Assembly (NCBI RefSeq): GCF_036967205.1 | Contig: NZ_CP146022.1 | Span: 8,060,001-8,124,000, forward strand | Direction: 5' to 3' | Length of the DNA stretch: 64,000 nucleotides | Source: Streptomyces sp. Q6 | GTDB taxonomy: Bacteria > Actinomycetota > Actinomycetes > Streptomycetales > Streptomycetaceae | In this document: positions 8,615 to 16,889 of the stretch, piece after piece | How positions within the stretch are numbered: position 1 is the first letter of the stretch | Layout: each line of letters opens with the position of its first letter | Translations under genes and position numbers: made by a program | The notes under the pieces: generated by a model | Seen by the model: the letters and a program-made list of their open reading frames with translations, nothing else | Database searches by the model: none | Told to the model about the DNA's origin: nothing

Positions 8615-9839
8615 AGCAACGAGCGGTGTCCGGCCCGGCCGGCGCGCGCTGATCCTCGTGGAGAACCTGTCGGTGCCGTTCGACCGGCGGGTGTGGCAGG
8701 AATGCACGACCTTGCGCGACGCGGGCTGGACGGTGGACGTCATCTGCCCGCAGGGGAGCAAGAGAGACACCGAACCGGAGGCGGTGATCGACGGGGTGCG
8801 GATCCACCGCTACCCGTTGACCGCGGCCACCGGCGGACCGTCCGGCTACCTGAAGGAGTACGCGACGGCGCTGTGGCACACGGCCCGGCTGGCCCGCAAG
8901 GTCGGCCCGGTCCACGTGGTGCACGCCTGCAACCCGCCGGACCTGCTGTTCCTGCCCGCGATGTGGCTGAAGCGGCGCGGCGCGCAGTTCGTCTTCGACC
9001 AGCACGACCTGGTGCCCGAGCTGTACCTCTCCCGCTTCGACCGCGGCAAGGACCTGCTCTACCGCGCCGTGTGCGCCCTCGAACGGCGCACCTACCGGGC
9101 CGCCGATATCGTGCTCGCCACGAACGAGAGCTACCGGGACGTCGCGATCCGCCGCGGCGGCCGGCGCCCCGAGGACGTGTTCGTGGTACGCAGCGCACCC
9201 GCGGTCGACCGGTTCCAACCGGTCCCTCCCGAACCGGAGTTGAAGCGCGGCAAGGAACACCTGCTGTGCTACCTCGGCGTGATGGGGCCGCAGGACGGGG
9301 TCGACTACGCGCTGCGCGCCCTCGCGAAACTGCGCGACGAGTTCGGACGGACCGACTGGCACGCGGTGTTCGTCGGGGCCGGCGACGCCTTCGACGCGAT
9401 GGTGGAGCTGTCCACGGAGCTCGGGCTCGACGATCAGGTGCAGTTCACCGGGCGCGTTCCGGACGCCGACCTCGTGCGGTACCTGTCCACCGCGGACGTG
9501 TGCCTGTCGCCCGACCCGCACAACCCGCTCAACGACGTGTCGACCATGAACAAGGTCCTCGAGTACATGGCGATGGGCCGCCCGATCGTCTCGTTCGACC
9601 TCAAGGAAGCACGCGTCTCCGCCGGGGAAGCCGCCGTCTACGCGCCCGCCAACGACGAGGCCGAATTCGCCAAGCTCATCACGGTGCTGCTGGACGACCC
9701 GCAGAAGCGGGCCCGCATGGGCGCGATCGGCCAGGAGCGGATCAGCGGACCGCTGTCCTGGAGCAACTCGCAGGAATCGCTGCTCGCCGCCTACGACGCC
9801 GCCTGCCGTGACCGCGCAAGGAAGAGGCCGCGCAGGTGA
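8604..9839 (+). CDS. GT4 glycosyltransferase
   Basis: A 411-residue GT-B retaining glycosyltransferase. The N-terminal half has LVENLSVPFDRRVWQE and an FDQHDLVPELYLSRF acceptor-side region; the C-terminal half has PDADLVRYLSTADVCLSPDP and NKVLEYMAMGRPIVSFDLKE, the nucleotide-sugar binding segment with the family Glu. The TTG start at 8604 overlaps the end of the dehydrogenase gene by 11 nt; no other usual start precedes the first strand. It adds one sugar to the lipid-linked repeat unit on the cytoplasmic face. Donor and linkage cannot be read, but a GDP-uronate or GDP-mannose donor is plausible from its neighbour. Confidence 0.9.
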   Translation: MPGKATSGVRPGRRALILVENLSVPFDRRVWQECTTLRDAGWTVDVICPQGSKRDTEPEAVIDGVRIHRYPLTAATGGPSGYLKEYATALWHTARLARKVGPVHVVHACNPPDLLFLPAMWLKRRGAQFVFDQHDLVPELYLSRFDRGKDLLYRAVCALERRTYRAADIVLATNESYRDVAIRRGGRRPEDVFVVRSAPAVDRFQPVPPEPELKRGKEHLLCYLGVMGPQDGVDYALRALAKLRDEFGRTDWHAVFVGAGDAFDAMVELSTELGLDDQVQFTGRVPDADLVRYLSTADVCLSPDPHNPLNDVSTMNKVLEYMAMGRPIVSFDLKEARVSAGEAAVYAPANDEAEFAKLITVLLDDPQKRARMGAIGQERISGPLSWSNSQESLLAAYDAACRDRARKRPRR

Positions 9840-11202
9840 GTGAGGACACGATACGCCTGGTCACCATCGGGCGGATTTTCCACCGGCGGTGGCGGGTTCT
9901 CGCCGTCGCCGCCCTGATCGGCGCGCTCGTCGGCTACGGCGTCTCCGTGGTCTTCCCGCCGCGGTACACCGCGTCGGCCTCCGTGCTGCTGCCCGGACAG
10001 TGGGAAGAGCGCGAACTGCTCACGCAGGTGGACATCGCGACCAGTTCCGTGGTCGTCGACCGCACCGCCGAGGAGCTCGACTGGAGCGGCGTCACCGGCG
10101 ACGACCTGCGGGAGCGGGTCAGCGCCAAGGCCGCCAACGGGAACATCATCGCGCTCTCGGGCACGGCCGAGACCCCCGAGCGGGCCCAGCAGCTCGCCAA
10201 CCGGCTGGCCAAGGAGTTCGTCGCCTTCGCCGCCCGGGTCGCCGGCGGCAGCACCGACGCCGACCCGGCCACCGCTCCCGAGGCACTGCGCAAGCAGGTG
10301 CGCGAGACCAACAAACGCATCACCGAGCTCGCCGAGGCCGCCGACCCCGGGCAGAGCGTGGAGAGCGTGCAGGCCCGTACCGCGCTCGAAAAGCTGCGCA
10401 CCTCCCTGGAAGAGGCCATGCGCAAGCTCGACGAGTCCGACCCGGCGAGCACCCTGGCCAACATGGTCGTCATGGGCCCCGCGGCCCGGCCGACCGGCGA
10501 GGCGCCGCCCACGCGGACCCAGCTCGTCGTCTTCGGCGCCCTGCTGTCCTTCCTGCTCGCGGTCATCGGCCATCTCGTCGCCGCCCGTATGAACCGCAGG
10601 CTGCGCACCGACGCGGAGATCACGGCCGCCCTCGGCTCGACGCTGCTCGGCACTGTCGACGTACCCGGCGAACAGCGCGCGCAGCGGTACGAGGGCCACG
10701 GCTCGCGGGCCCGACTGCGCCGCCTGGTCGGCGCCGACACCCGATGGGACATGGCGGCACCGCTGAAGTCCCGCGACGAGGCGGGCCGACGGATCCGCTA
10801 CGGACGGGTGTGCGCCCGGCTCCGCAACCAACTGGCGCACAATCGCGGCCTGTTGGTCCTCGTCCCCGAGGGCGACGAGATCGCCCTGCGGGCCGCGGGC
10901 CAGCTCGTCACCGAGGCGCACGGCGATCCGCGCTGCGCGCGCTGGAGGTGTCGGTGGACCGGCCGACCGTGCCCGACCGCGGCGCCGAGTCCGGCGCCCT
11001 CGTCGTGCTCAGCGCGGGCAGCTGGACCGCGGAGGAGCTCGCCGGGATCGCCGAGGCCTGCGCGGACGGCGGACACGACGTCGTCGGCGTCGTCGTCGCC
11101 GAACCGGTCCAGGCCGTCGCGCGGCGCGACGCCGGCGACGCACCGGACAAGGCCGCCCCGGCGCTCGCCGGGCGCGGCCAGGCAAGGGGAGGTTCGGCAT
11201 GA
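9836..11202 (+). pseudogene. Wzz-like chain-length protein with degenerate kinase domain, one apparent frameshift
   Basis: The GTG start overlaps the previous stop by 4 nt. About 362 codons read as a polysaccharide co-polymerase: membrane segment near residues 20-42, RYTASASVLLP, a coiled-coil middle, a second membrane segment (VVFGALLSFLLAVIGHLVA), then a BY-kinase-like region. The frame breaks near 10928-10931; the coding pattern continues one frame over (ALRALEVSVDRP) to a stop at 11202 that overlaps the next start by 4 nt. Inserting one G (CCG to CCGG) restores 455 residues. The kinase-like region has PEGDEIAL where a P-loop would be, so it probably cannot bind ATP normally. The precise overlaps at both ends argue that the gene is intact in the cell. 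Confidence 0.8.
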
Positions 11203-12719
11203 CGACGGACAGGAAAACGGAGTCGTCCACGGCCGCTCCCCTCTTCGACCTGCACGCGCTCGTCGTGGCGGTGCGCAGGCGCCGCCGCCTCTGGAGCGCC
11301 ATGGCGCTCCTCGGCCTGCTGGCCGGCGCGGCGATGGCGGTTCTGCTGCCACCGCCCCCGAGCGCGATGACCAAGGTGCTGGTCGCGCACAAGGAGGACC
11401 AGCCGAACGACACCGGAACGCTGATGCGCACCGACGTCGAACTCCTCGGGACGACACGGATCGCGGCCGCGGCCCTCACGTCCCTCCACTCCTCGGAGAA
11501 GCCCGAGGACCTCATGCGGGACTACCGGGGCACCGGTCTGACCAACAACCTGCTGCGGATCGACGTCACCGCCGACACCGACGCGCAGGCCGTGGCCCGG
11601 GCCAGGGCGCTCGCCGACGCGTTCGTCAGCGACCACGTCAGGCGGATGAAGGATGCCGCGAAGGCCGAGGCCAAGGCCCTGCTCGACCAGCGCGACCGGA
11701 TGCGGCAAGAACTCGCCCAGGTCAACGAGACGATCGGGGACCGCTCGCCGGAGAGCGACCCGCAGGACGCGGCGAGCATCGAGTCCCTCTTCGCCCGCCG
11801 GGCCGAACTCAACTCCCGCATCGCCGACTTCGACCAGCGCGCCGCCGAAGCGCGCACCGGAACGCCCGACGTCATCGCCGGCACGCAGGTCGTGGACGAC
11901 GCCCGCGCGGTGGAGCACTCCCTGCCCAAGGCCGTCGTCACCAATGCCGCGATCGGGCTGGTCCTCGGCCTGGTCCTCGGGCTCGCGCTCGCCGCCGTCG
12001 GCGTCGTGGTCAAGGACCGCCCCGTGCTGCGACGGGACATCGCGGCGAACCTGGGCGCGTCCGTCATCGCGGAACTGCCCCGCCGCTCGGGCAGGCCGTG
12101 GCGCCGCCGGCGGACCCGGACGGCGGGCGAACGCCTCACCGCGCACCTCGCCCGCACCGTGCGCGGCTCCACCGAACCGGTGTCCGTGCTCGAACTGGGC
12201 TGTGCCCGCAACGCGAGCACCATCGCCCTGGACGTCGGCCGGGCACTGATGGCGGAGGGGCCGGTGACCGTCATCGACGGCCTGCCCGGCACGCAGCTCT
12301 CCCGCCGCCGCCCGCAGCAGTCCGACCCCACCGTGGTCGGCGGCGAGCGCGCCGCGACCGTCTCCGACCAGGTACGCCGGATCGGCGTCGGCTCGGTGGC
12401 ACCCGGCACCGCGTGGACCGACCTCCACTACCTCGGCACCCAGACCGTGCTCGTCGTACGCGCCGGGCACGGCAGCGCCGCCTGGCTGCACACCGTCGCG
12501 CGCCAACTCGCCGACCAGCGCATCCCGGTGATCGGCGTCGTGCTCATCGACCCCGATCCGCGGGACAGGACCGACGGCACCCTGTGGGACGGGCTGCACA
12601 CCGCGCTGCGCGGCCGCAGCGAGCGGCTGCCCCGGCAGAACGGGACGGAGCGGCGGCACACCGAGCGGCAGCCGATCTGGGCCGCACGGGGCGCGGACAA
12701 CGAACAGGAGGGGCGGTAG
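11199..12719 (+). CDS. Second Wzz-like chain-length/co-polymerase protein with pseudokinase domain
   Basis: A 506-residue paralogue of the preceding protein. Membrane segment one is at about residues 33-53 (MALLGLLAGAAMAVLLPPPP), followed by a periplasmic-type coiled-coil (DAAKAEAKALLDQRDRMRQE region) and membrane segment two near 250-272 (AAIGLVLGLVLGLALAAVGV). The C-terminal 200 residues follow the fold of BY-kinases, but the P-loop position reads ELGCARNASTIALD, with no GKS/T, and no Tyr cluster is present. Such proteins set polymer length and couple the polymerase to export. ATG 11199 overlaps the previous stop by 4 nt. The family is clear; regulation by phosphorylation looks lost. Confidence 0.82.
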   Translation: MTTDRKTESSTAAPLFDLHALVVAVRRRRRLWSAMALLGLLAGAAMAVLLPPPPSAMTKVLVAHKEDQPNDTGTLMRTDVELLGTTRIAAAALTSLHSSEKPEDLMRDYRGTGLTNNLLRIDVTADTDAQAVARARALADAFVSDHVRRMKDAAKAEAKALLDQRDRMRQELAQVNETIGDRSPESDPQDAASIESLFARRAELNSRIADFDQRAAEARTGTPDVIAGTQVVDDARAVEHSLPKAVVTNAAIGLVLGLVLGLALAAVGVVVKDRPVLRRDIAANLGASVIAELPRRSGRPWRRRRTRTAGERLTAHLARTVRGSTEPVSVLELGCARNASTIALDVGRALMAEGPVTVIDGLPGTQLSRRRPQQSDPTVVGGERAATVSDQVRRIGVGSVAPGTAWTDLHYLGTQTVLVVRAGHGSAAWLHTVARQLADQRIPVIGVVLIDPDPRDRTDGTLWDGLHTALRGRSERLPRQNGTERRHTERQPIWAARGADNEQEGR

Positions 12720-12721
12720 TT

Positions 12722-14656
12722 ATGTGTGGCATCGCAGGGACGTACCGCTGGCCGGACGGGAAGGCCGTCACCGACCGGCTCACCGACATCCTCGCCCACC
12801 GCGGTCCTGACGGGGCGGGCCGCTACGGCCACCCGGTCGGTGACGGCGAGGTGCAGCTCGGGCACCGCCGGCTGTCCATCATCGACCTGTCCGAGACCGG
12901 CGCCCAGCCCATGGTCAAGGACGGCCTCGCCCTCACCTACAACGGCGAGCTGTACAACGCGCCCGAGCTGCGCGCCGAGCTGACCGCCGCCGGGGTCCGG
13001 TTCCGCGGCACCTCCGACACCGAGGTGATCCTGGAGGCCTGGCGACGCTGGGGCACGGACTGCCTGCCCCGGCTGCGCGGCATGTTCGCGTTCGGCATCT
13101 TCGACGAGCGCACCGGTGAACTGGTCCTCGCCCGCGACCAGTTGGGCATCAAGCCGCTGTTCCTGCTCCGCCGTGGCGACGGCCTGCTGTTCGCCTCCGA
13201 GCTCAAGGCCGTCGCCGCCGCGACCGGCGGCCCCCTGGAGGTCGACCCCGCCGCCCTGGTGGCCTCCCTCCTCTACTACTGGGTGCCGGACTCGCGGTGC
13301 GCGTACCGCGAGGCGGAGAAGCTGCCGCCGGGCAGCTGGCTGCGCTGCCGGCCCGACGGCCGGGTGGAGCGCGGCCGGTACTGGAACCTGAAGGACGTCG
13401 CCGCCGAGGGCCGGGCGCGCGCGCAGGCCGGCGAGCGGCCGGACCTGGCCGCCATCGTCGAGGAGTCGACCCGGCGCCATCTGCTCTCCGACGTCCCCGT
13501 GGCGACCTTCCTCTCCGGCGGCCTCGACTCCAGCTGGCTGACCGCGCTCGCGGCCCGCCACCAGCCCGGGATCTCCGCGTACACGATCGGATTCCGCGCC
13601 GAGGACGCCAAGTTCGAGGCGATGCCGGACGACCTGCGCTACGCCCGGCAGGTCGCCCAGCGGTTCGGCGTCGACCTGCACGAGATCGAGATCGCGCCGA
13701 ACGTCCTCGACCTGCTGCCGCGGATGACGCAGCACCTGGACGAGCCGATCGGCGACCCGGCCGCGATCAACACCTTCCTGATCTGCTCGGCCGCCCGGGA
13801 GGCCGGGGTCAAGGTGATGCTCTCCGGCATGGGAGCCGACGAACTGTTCGCCGGCTACCGCAAGCACCTGGCCAACCTCCTCGCGGTGCGCTACCAGCGG
13901 GTCCCGCGGCCCCTGCGGCGCGGCCTGTCGGCGGCCGTGGACCGGCTGCCGGTCGCCACGAGCCGCCGCGGCTACCGCTCGGTGCGCTTCGCGAAGCGGT
14001 TCCTGTCCTTCGCCGACCTGCCGGAGGAGACCGCGTTCCGGCGCAGCTACACCATGTACGACCAGGCCGAACTGCTCGACCTCGTCAACCCGGACCTGGC
14101 CGGGACGGTCGACGACGTCCTGACCGAACACGCGGACGTCTACGAGGACAACGACCTCGACGACTTCGTCAACCGCATGTGCCTGGGCGACGCCCGGATG
14201 TTCCTGCCGGGGCTCAACCTCGCGTACACGGACCGCTCCAGCATGGCCGCGTCGACCGAGGTGCGCGTGCCGTACGTGGACGTCGAGGTGGTCAGGGCGG
14301 CGTTCGCCGTGCCCGGCGACCGCAAGATCGTCGGACGGCAGGGCAAGGCGGCGCTCAAGGAGGCGGCCACCTCGATCCTGCCCAAGGAGATCGTCTACCG
14401 GCCCAAGGGCCTGTTCAGCGCCCCGCTGCGGGCCTGGATGAGCCGGGACCTGGCACCGCTGGTCCGCGAGGTGGTGAACGACGGCGTCCTCGTGAGCTCC
14501 GGGTTTCTGCGCCGTGACGCGCTGGCCCGGATGGTCGCCGAGGACGCCGCGGGACAGCGGGACTTCTCCAAGCATCTGTGGCATGTGCTGACCCTCGAGT
14601 ACTGGTACCGCGACGCGACCTCCGGGTCCGGCCAGGGCGCTCGTTCCGCGGCGTGA
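12722..14656 (+). CDS. asnB: Asparagine synthetase-like glutamine amidotransferase
   Basis: A 644-residue two-domain AsnB-family enzyme. Cys2 in MCGIAG is the class II glutaminase nucleophile; HRGPDGAG, YNGELYN and RDQLGIKPLF follow. The synthetase domain has the pyrophosphate loop LSGGLDSS near residue 263 and GMGADELFAGYRKH. Family members make an amide from a carboxylate, ATP and glutamine. Here, between chain-length genes and a lyase and downstream of a GDP-mannose dehydrogenase, it more likely amidates a uronic acid of the polymer or precursor than makes free asparagine; that is inference by analogy with WbpS-type enzymes of O-antigen clusters. It starts 2 nt after the previous stop. Confidence 0.88.
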   Translation: MCGIAGTYRWPDGKAVTDRLTDILAHRGPDGAGRYGHPVGDGEVQLGHRRLSIIDLSETGAQPMVKDGLALTYNGELYNAPELRAELTAAGVRFRGTSDTEVILEAWRRWGTDCLPRLRGMFAFGIFDERTGELVLARDQLGIKPLFLLRRGDGLLFASELKAVAAATGGPLEVDPAALVASLLYYWVPDSRCAYREAEKLPPGSWLRCRPDGRVERGRYWNLKDVAAEGRARAQAGERPDLAAIVEESTRRHLLSDVPVATFLSGGLDSSWLTALAARHQPGISAYTIGFRAEDAKFEAMPDDLRYARQVAQRFGVDLHEIEIAPNVLDLLPRMTQHLDEPIGDPAAINTFLICSAAREAGVKVMLSGMGADELFAGYRKHLANLLAVRYQRVPRPLRRGLSAAVDRLPVATSRRGYRSVRFAKRFLSFADLPEETAFRRSYTMYDQAELLDLVNPDLAGTVDDVLTEHADVYEDNDLDDFVNRMCLGDARMFLPGLNLAYTDRSSMAASTEVRVPYVDVEVVRAAFAVPGDRKIVGRQGKAALKEAATSILPKEIVYRPKGLFSAPLRAWMSRDLAPLVREVVNDGVLVSSGFLRRDALARMVAEDAAGQRDFSKHLWHVLTLEYWYRDATSGSGQGARSAA

Positions 14657-14693
14657 AGCGCGTAGAAGACGGCAGAGAAACAAGGGGACTTCG

Positions 14694-16889
14694 GTGAAAC
14701 AGGTTGTGCAGAACTACAAGAGCGGCGAGCTGGCGCTGCTCGACGTCCCGGTGCCGGGGTGCAAGCCGGGCGGTGTGCTGGTCCGCAGCGCCTACTCGCT
14801 GATCTCCACCGGGACCGAGCTCATGAAGGTCTCCGAGGCCGGCATGTCGATGGTGGGCAAGGCGCGCTCCCGGCCCGACCAGGTCGCCAAGGTCATGCAG
14901 AGCGTGGCCACCAACGGCGTGCCCGCCACCTACCGCAAGGTGATGGGCAAGCTGGACTCCTACACCCCGCTCGGCTACTCGCTGTGCGGCGTGGTCGAGG
15001 AGGTCGGCGCCGGCGTCGACGACGTGAAGGTCGGCGACCTCGTCTCCTGCGCCGGCAACGAACACGCCCTGCACGCCGAGCTGAACTGGGTGCCGCGCAA
15101 CCTCTACGCCCGGGTGCCCGAGGGCCTCCCGGCGCGTCATGCCGCCTTCGGCACCGTCGGGTCGATCGCGCTCCAGGGGGTGCGCCAGGGCGAGCCGCAG
15201 CTCGGCGAGACGGCCCTGGTCATCGGCCTGGGCCTGATCGGACAGCTGGTCGTGCAGCTCCTCGCCGCCGCGGGCGTCCGTGTCGTCGGCGCCGACCCGG
15301 ACCCGGCGCGCTGCGAGCTGGCGGAGAGCCTCGGCGCCACGGCCTGCGGCGACCCCGCGTCCGCGGCCGTGGAGAGCGCTGTCGCGGACCTCACCGACGG
15401 GTACGGCGTGGACCAGGTGTACCTGGCCGCCGGTGGCGGCAGCAACCAACCCGTCGAGCTGGCCGCGAAGTTGAGCCGGGACCGCGGCCGGGTCGTCGAC
15501 ATCGGCAAGTGCCGCCTCGATCTCCCGTGGAACGCGTACTACGAGAAGGAGCTCGACGTCCGGTTCTCCCGCTCGTACGGCCCCGGCCGCTACGACCCGG
15601 AGTACGAACTGGAGGGGCGCGACTACCCGATCGGCTACGTGCGCTGGACCGAGCGCCGCAACCTGGCGTGCTTCCTCGACCTCATGGCGCGCGGCAGCGT
15701 CGACGTCGAGCCGCTGGTCACCCACACCGCGGACTTCGACGAGGCCGTCGAGACGTACCAGCGGCTGAAGGACGGCGAGTTGAAGGCCGTGACCGTCCTG
15801 TTCCGCTACCCCGAGCAGACCGATGACGGCACGCCTGCGGCGGCCCCGGAGGTGGCCGTGCCCACGGCGCGCGTCGAGGCGAGCTTGGCCCGGCCCGCGA
15901 AGACGCCGGTGCGCCTCGCGTTCGTCGGCGCGGGCAACTACGCCACGTCGATGCTGCTGCCGCACCTGGCCCGGCGCGAGGGCGTCGAGCTGGCCACGGT
16001 CGTCACCACGACGGCGCTGTCCGCGGCCAACGCACAGCAGAAGTTCGGCTTCGCCGAGGCGACCACCGACCTCGACGCCGTCCTCGGCGACTCGTCCATC
16101 GACGCGGTGTTCGTCGTCACCCGGCACAGCTCGCACGCCGAACTGACCCGGCAGGCACTCCTCGCCGGGAAGGCCGTGTTCGTGGAGAAGCCCCTGGCCC
16201 TCACCGAGGACGACCTGGCCGGCGTCCTCGCCGCGGTCGAGGAGTCCGGCAACGACCGCCTCCAGGTCGGCTTCAACCGCCGTTTCGCGCCGCTCCTCCA
16301 GGAGGCGAAGCAGCAGTTCGGCGCCCGGACGGGTCCGGCGAGCCTGCGCTACCTGGTGAACGCGGGACGGTTGCAGCACGGCAGTTGGTACCTGCGGCAG
16401 AGCAGTGAGGGCTCGCGGTTCGCCGGCGAGGGCGGGCACTTCATCGACACGGCCGGCTGGCTGCTCGACGCCGACCCGGTCTCCGTGTACGCGGTCGCCC
16501 CGTCCGGCAACGACGACCTCCAGGTCGTCCTGCGCTACCCCGACGGATCCACCGCCACCCTCAGCTACCTCACCACCGGCCCCTCCGGCCTCCCCAAGGA
16601 GACCCTGGACCTGGTGGCCGACGGACGCGCGCTGCGGCTCGACGACTTCGTCCGCGCCTCCGTGTACGCGGACGGCGGGTCCGGCCGCAGGAAGTGGGTC
16701 AGCTCGCGGCTGCCCAAGACCCGGGACAAGGGCCAGAACGCCGAACTGGCCGCCTTCGTCAGGGCCGTGCGGACCGGCGGACCGATGCCCGTACCGCTCG
16801 ACTCCCTCGTCGCCACCACGGCGGCCACGCTCGCCGTGCAGACCGCGCTGGCCGGTGGCGCTCCGGTGACGTTGGCGAGGACGCGATGA
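14694..16889 (+). CDS. Two-domain oxidoreductase: zinc-type dehydrogenase fused to Gfo/Idh/MocA
   Basis: A 731-residue fusion. Residues about 1-370 form a medium-chain dehydrogenase (GYSLCGVVEEVGAGV, ALVIGLGLIGQLVVQLLAAA), lacking the full set of classical zinc Cys residues. Residues about 395-725 form a Gfo/Idh/MocA oxidoreductase with LAFVGAGNYATSMLLPHL, a VFVEKPLAL catalytic Lys motif and GFNRRFAPL. Both halves bind NAD(P). Such fusions recur in exopolysaccharide loci next to heparinase-like genes, where they are thought to oxidise, reduce or epimerise a sugar; the substrate is unknown. GTG 14694 follows AAGGGGACTTCG. Its stop overlaps the lyase start by 4 nt, which suggests linked function. 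Confidence 0.87.
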   Translation: MKQVVQNYKSGELALLDVPVPGCKPGGVLVRSAYSLISTGTELMKVSEAGMSMVGKARSRPDQVAKVMQSVATNGVPATYRKVMGKLDSYTPLGYSLCGVVEEVGAGVDDVKVGDLVSCAGNEHALHAELNWVPRNLYARVPEGLPARHAAFGTVGSIALQGVRQGEPQLGETALVIGLGLIGQLVVQLLAAAGVRVVGADPDPARCELAESLGATACGDPASAAVESAVADLTDGYGVDQVYLAAGGGSNQPVELAAKLSRDRGRVVDIGKCRLDLPWNAYYEKELDVRFSRSYGPGRYDPEYELEGRDYPIGYVRWTERRNLACFLDLMARGSVDVEPLVTHTADFDEAVETYQRLKDGELKAVTVLFRYPEQTDDGTPAAAPEVAVPTARVEASLARPAKTPVRLAFVGAGNYATSMLLPHLARREGVELATVVTTTALSAANAQQKFGFAEATTDLDAVLGDSSIDAVFVVTRHSSHAELTRQALLAGKAVFVEKPLALTEDDLAGVLAAVEESGNDRLQVGFNRRFAPLLQEAKQQFGARTGPASLRYLVNAGRLQHGSWYLRQSSEGSRFAGEGGHFIDTAGWLLDADPVSVYAVAPSGNDDLQVVLRYPDGSTATLSYLTTGPSGLPKETLDLVADGRALRLDDFVRASVYADGGSGRRKWVSSRLPKTRDKGQNAELAAFVRAVRTGGPMPVPLDSLVATTAATLAVQTALAGGAPVTLARTR

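Noticed and set aside
11199..12719. Functional BY-kinase
   Set aside because: There is no GKS/T P-loop and no C-terminal tyrosine cluster, so only the fold remains.
9836..14656. A single 1606-residue reading frame spanning the Wzz-like and asparagine synthetase genes
   Set aside because: Between about 10930 and 12720 this frame is Arg/Pro-rich out-of-frame sequence that overlaps the real second Wzz-like gene. It arises because the first gene is frameshifted and no stop intervenes; the asparagine synthetase starts independently at MCGI (12722).
12428..14683. A 751-codon minus-strand frame opposite the asparagine synthetase gene
   Set aside because: Composition is typical of antisense GC-rich frames and the plus strand carries an unmistakable AsnB enzyme.
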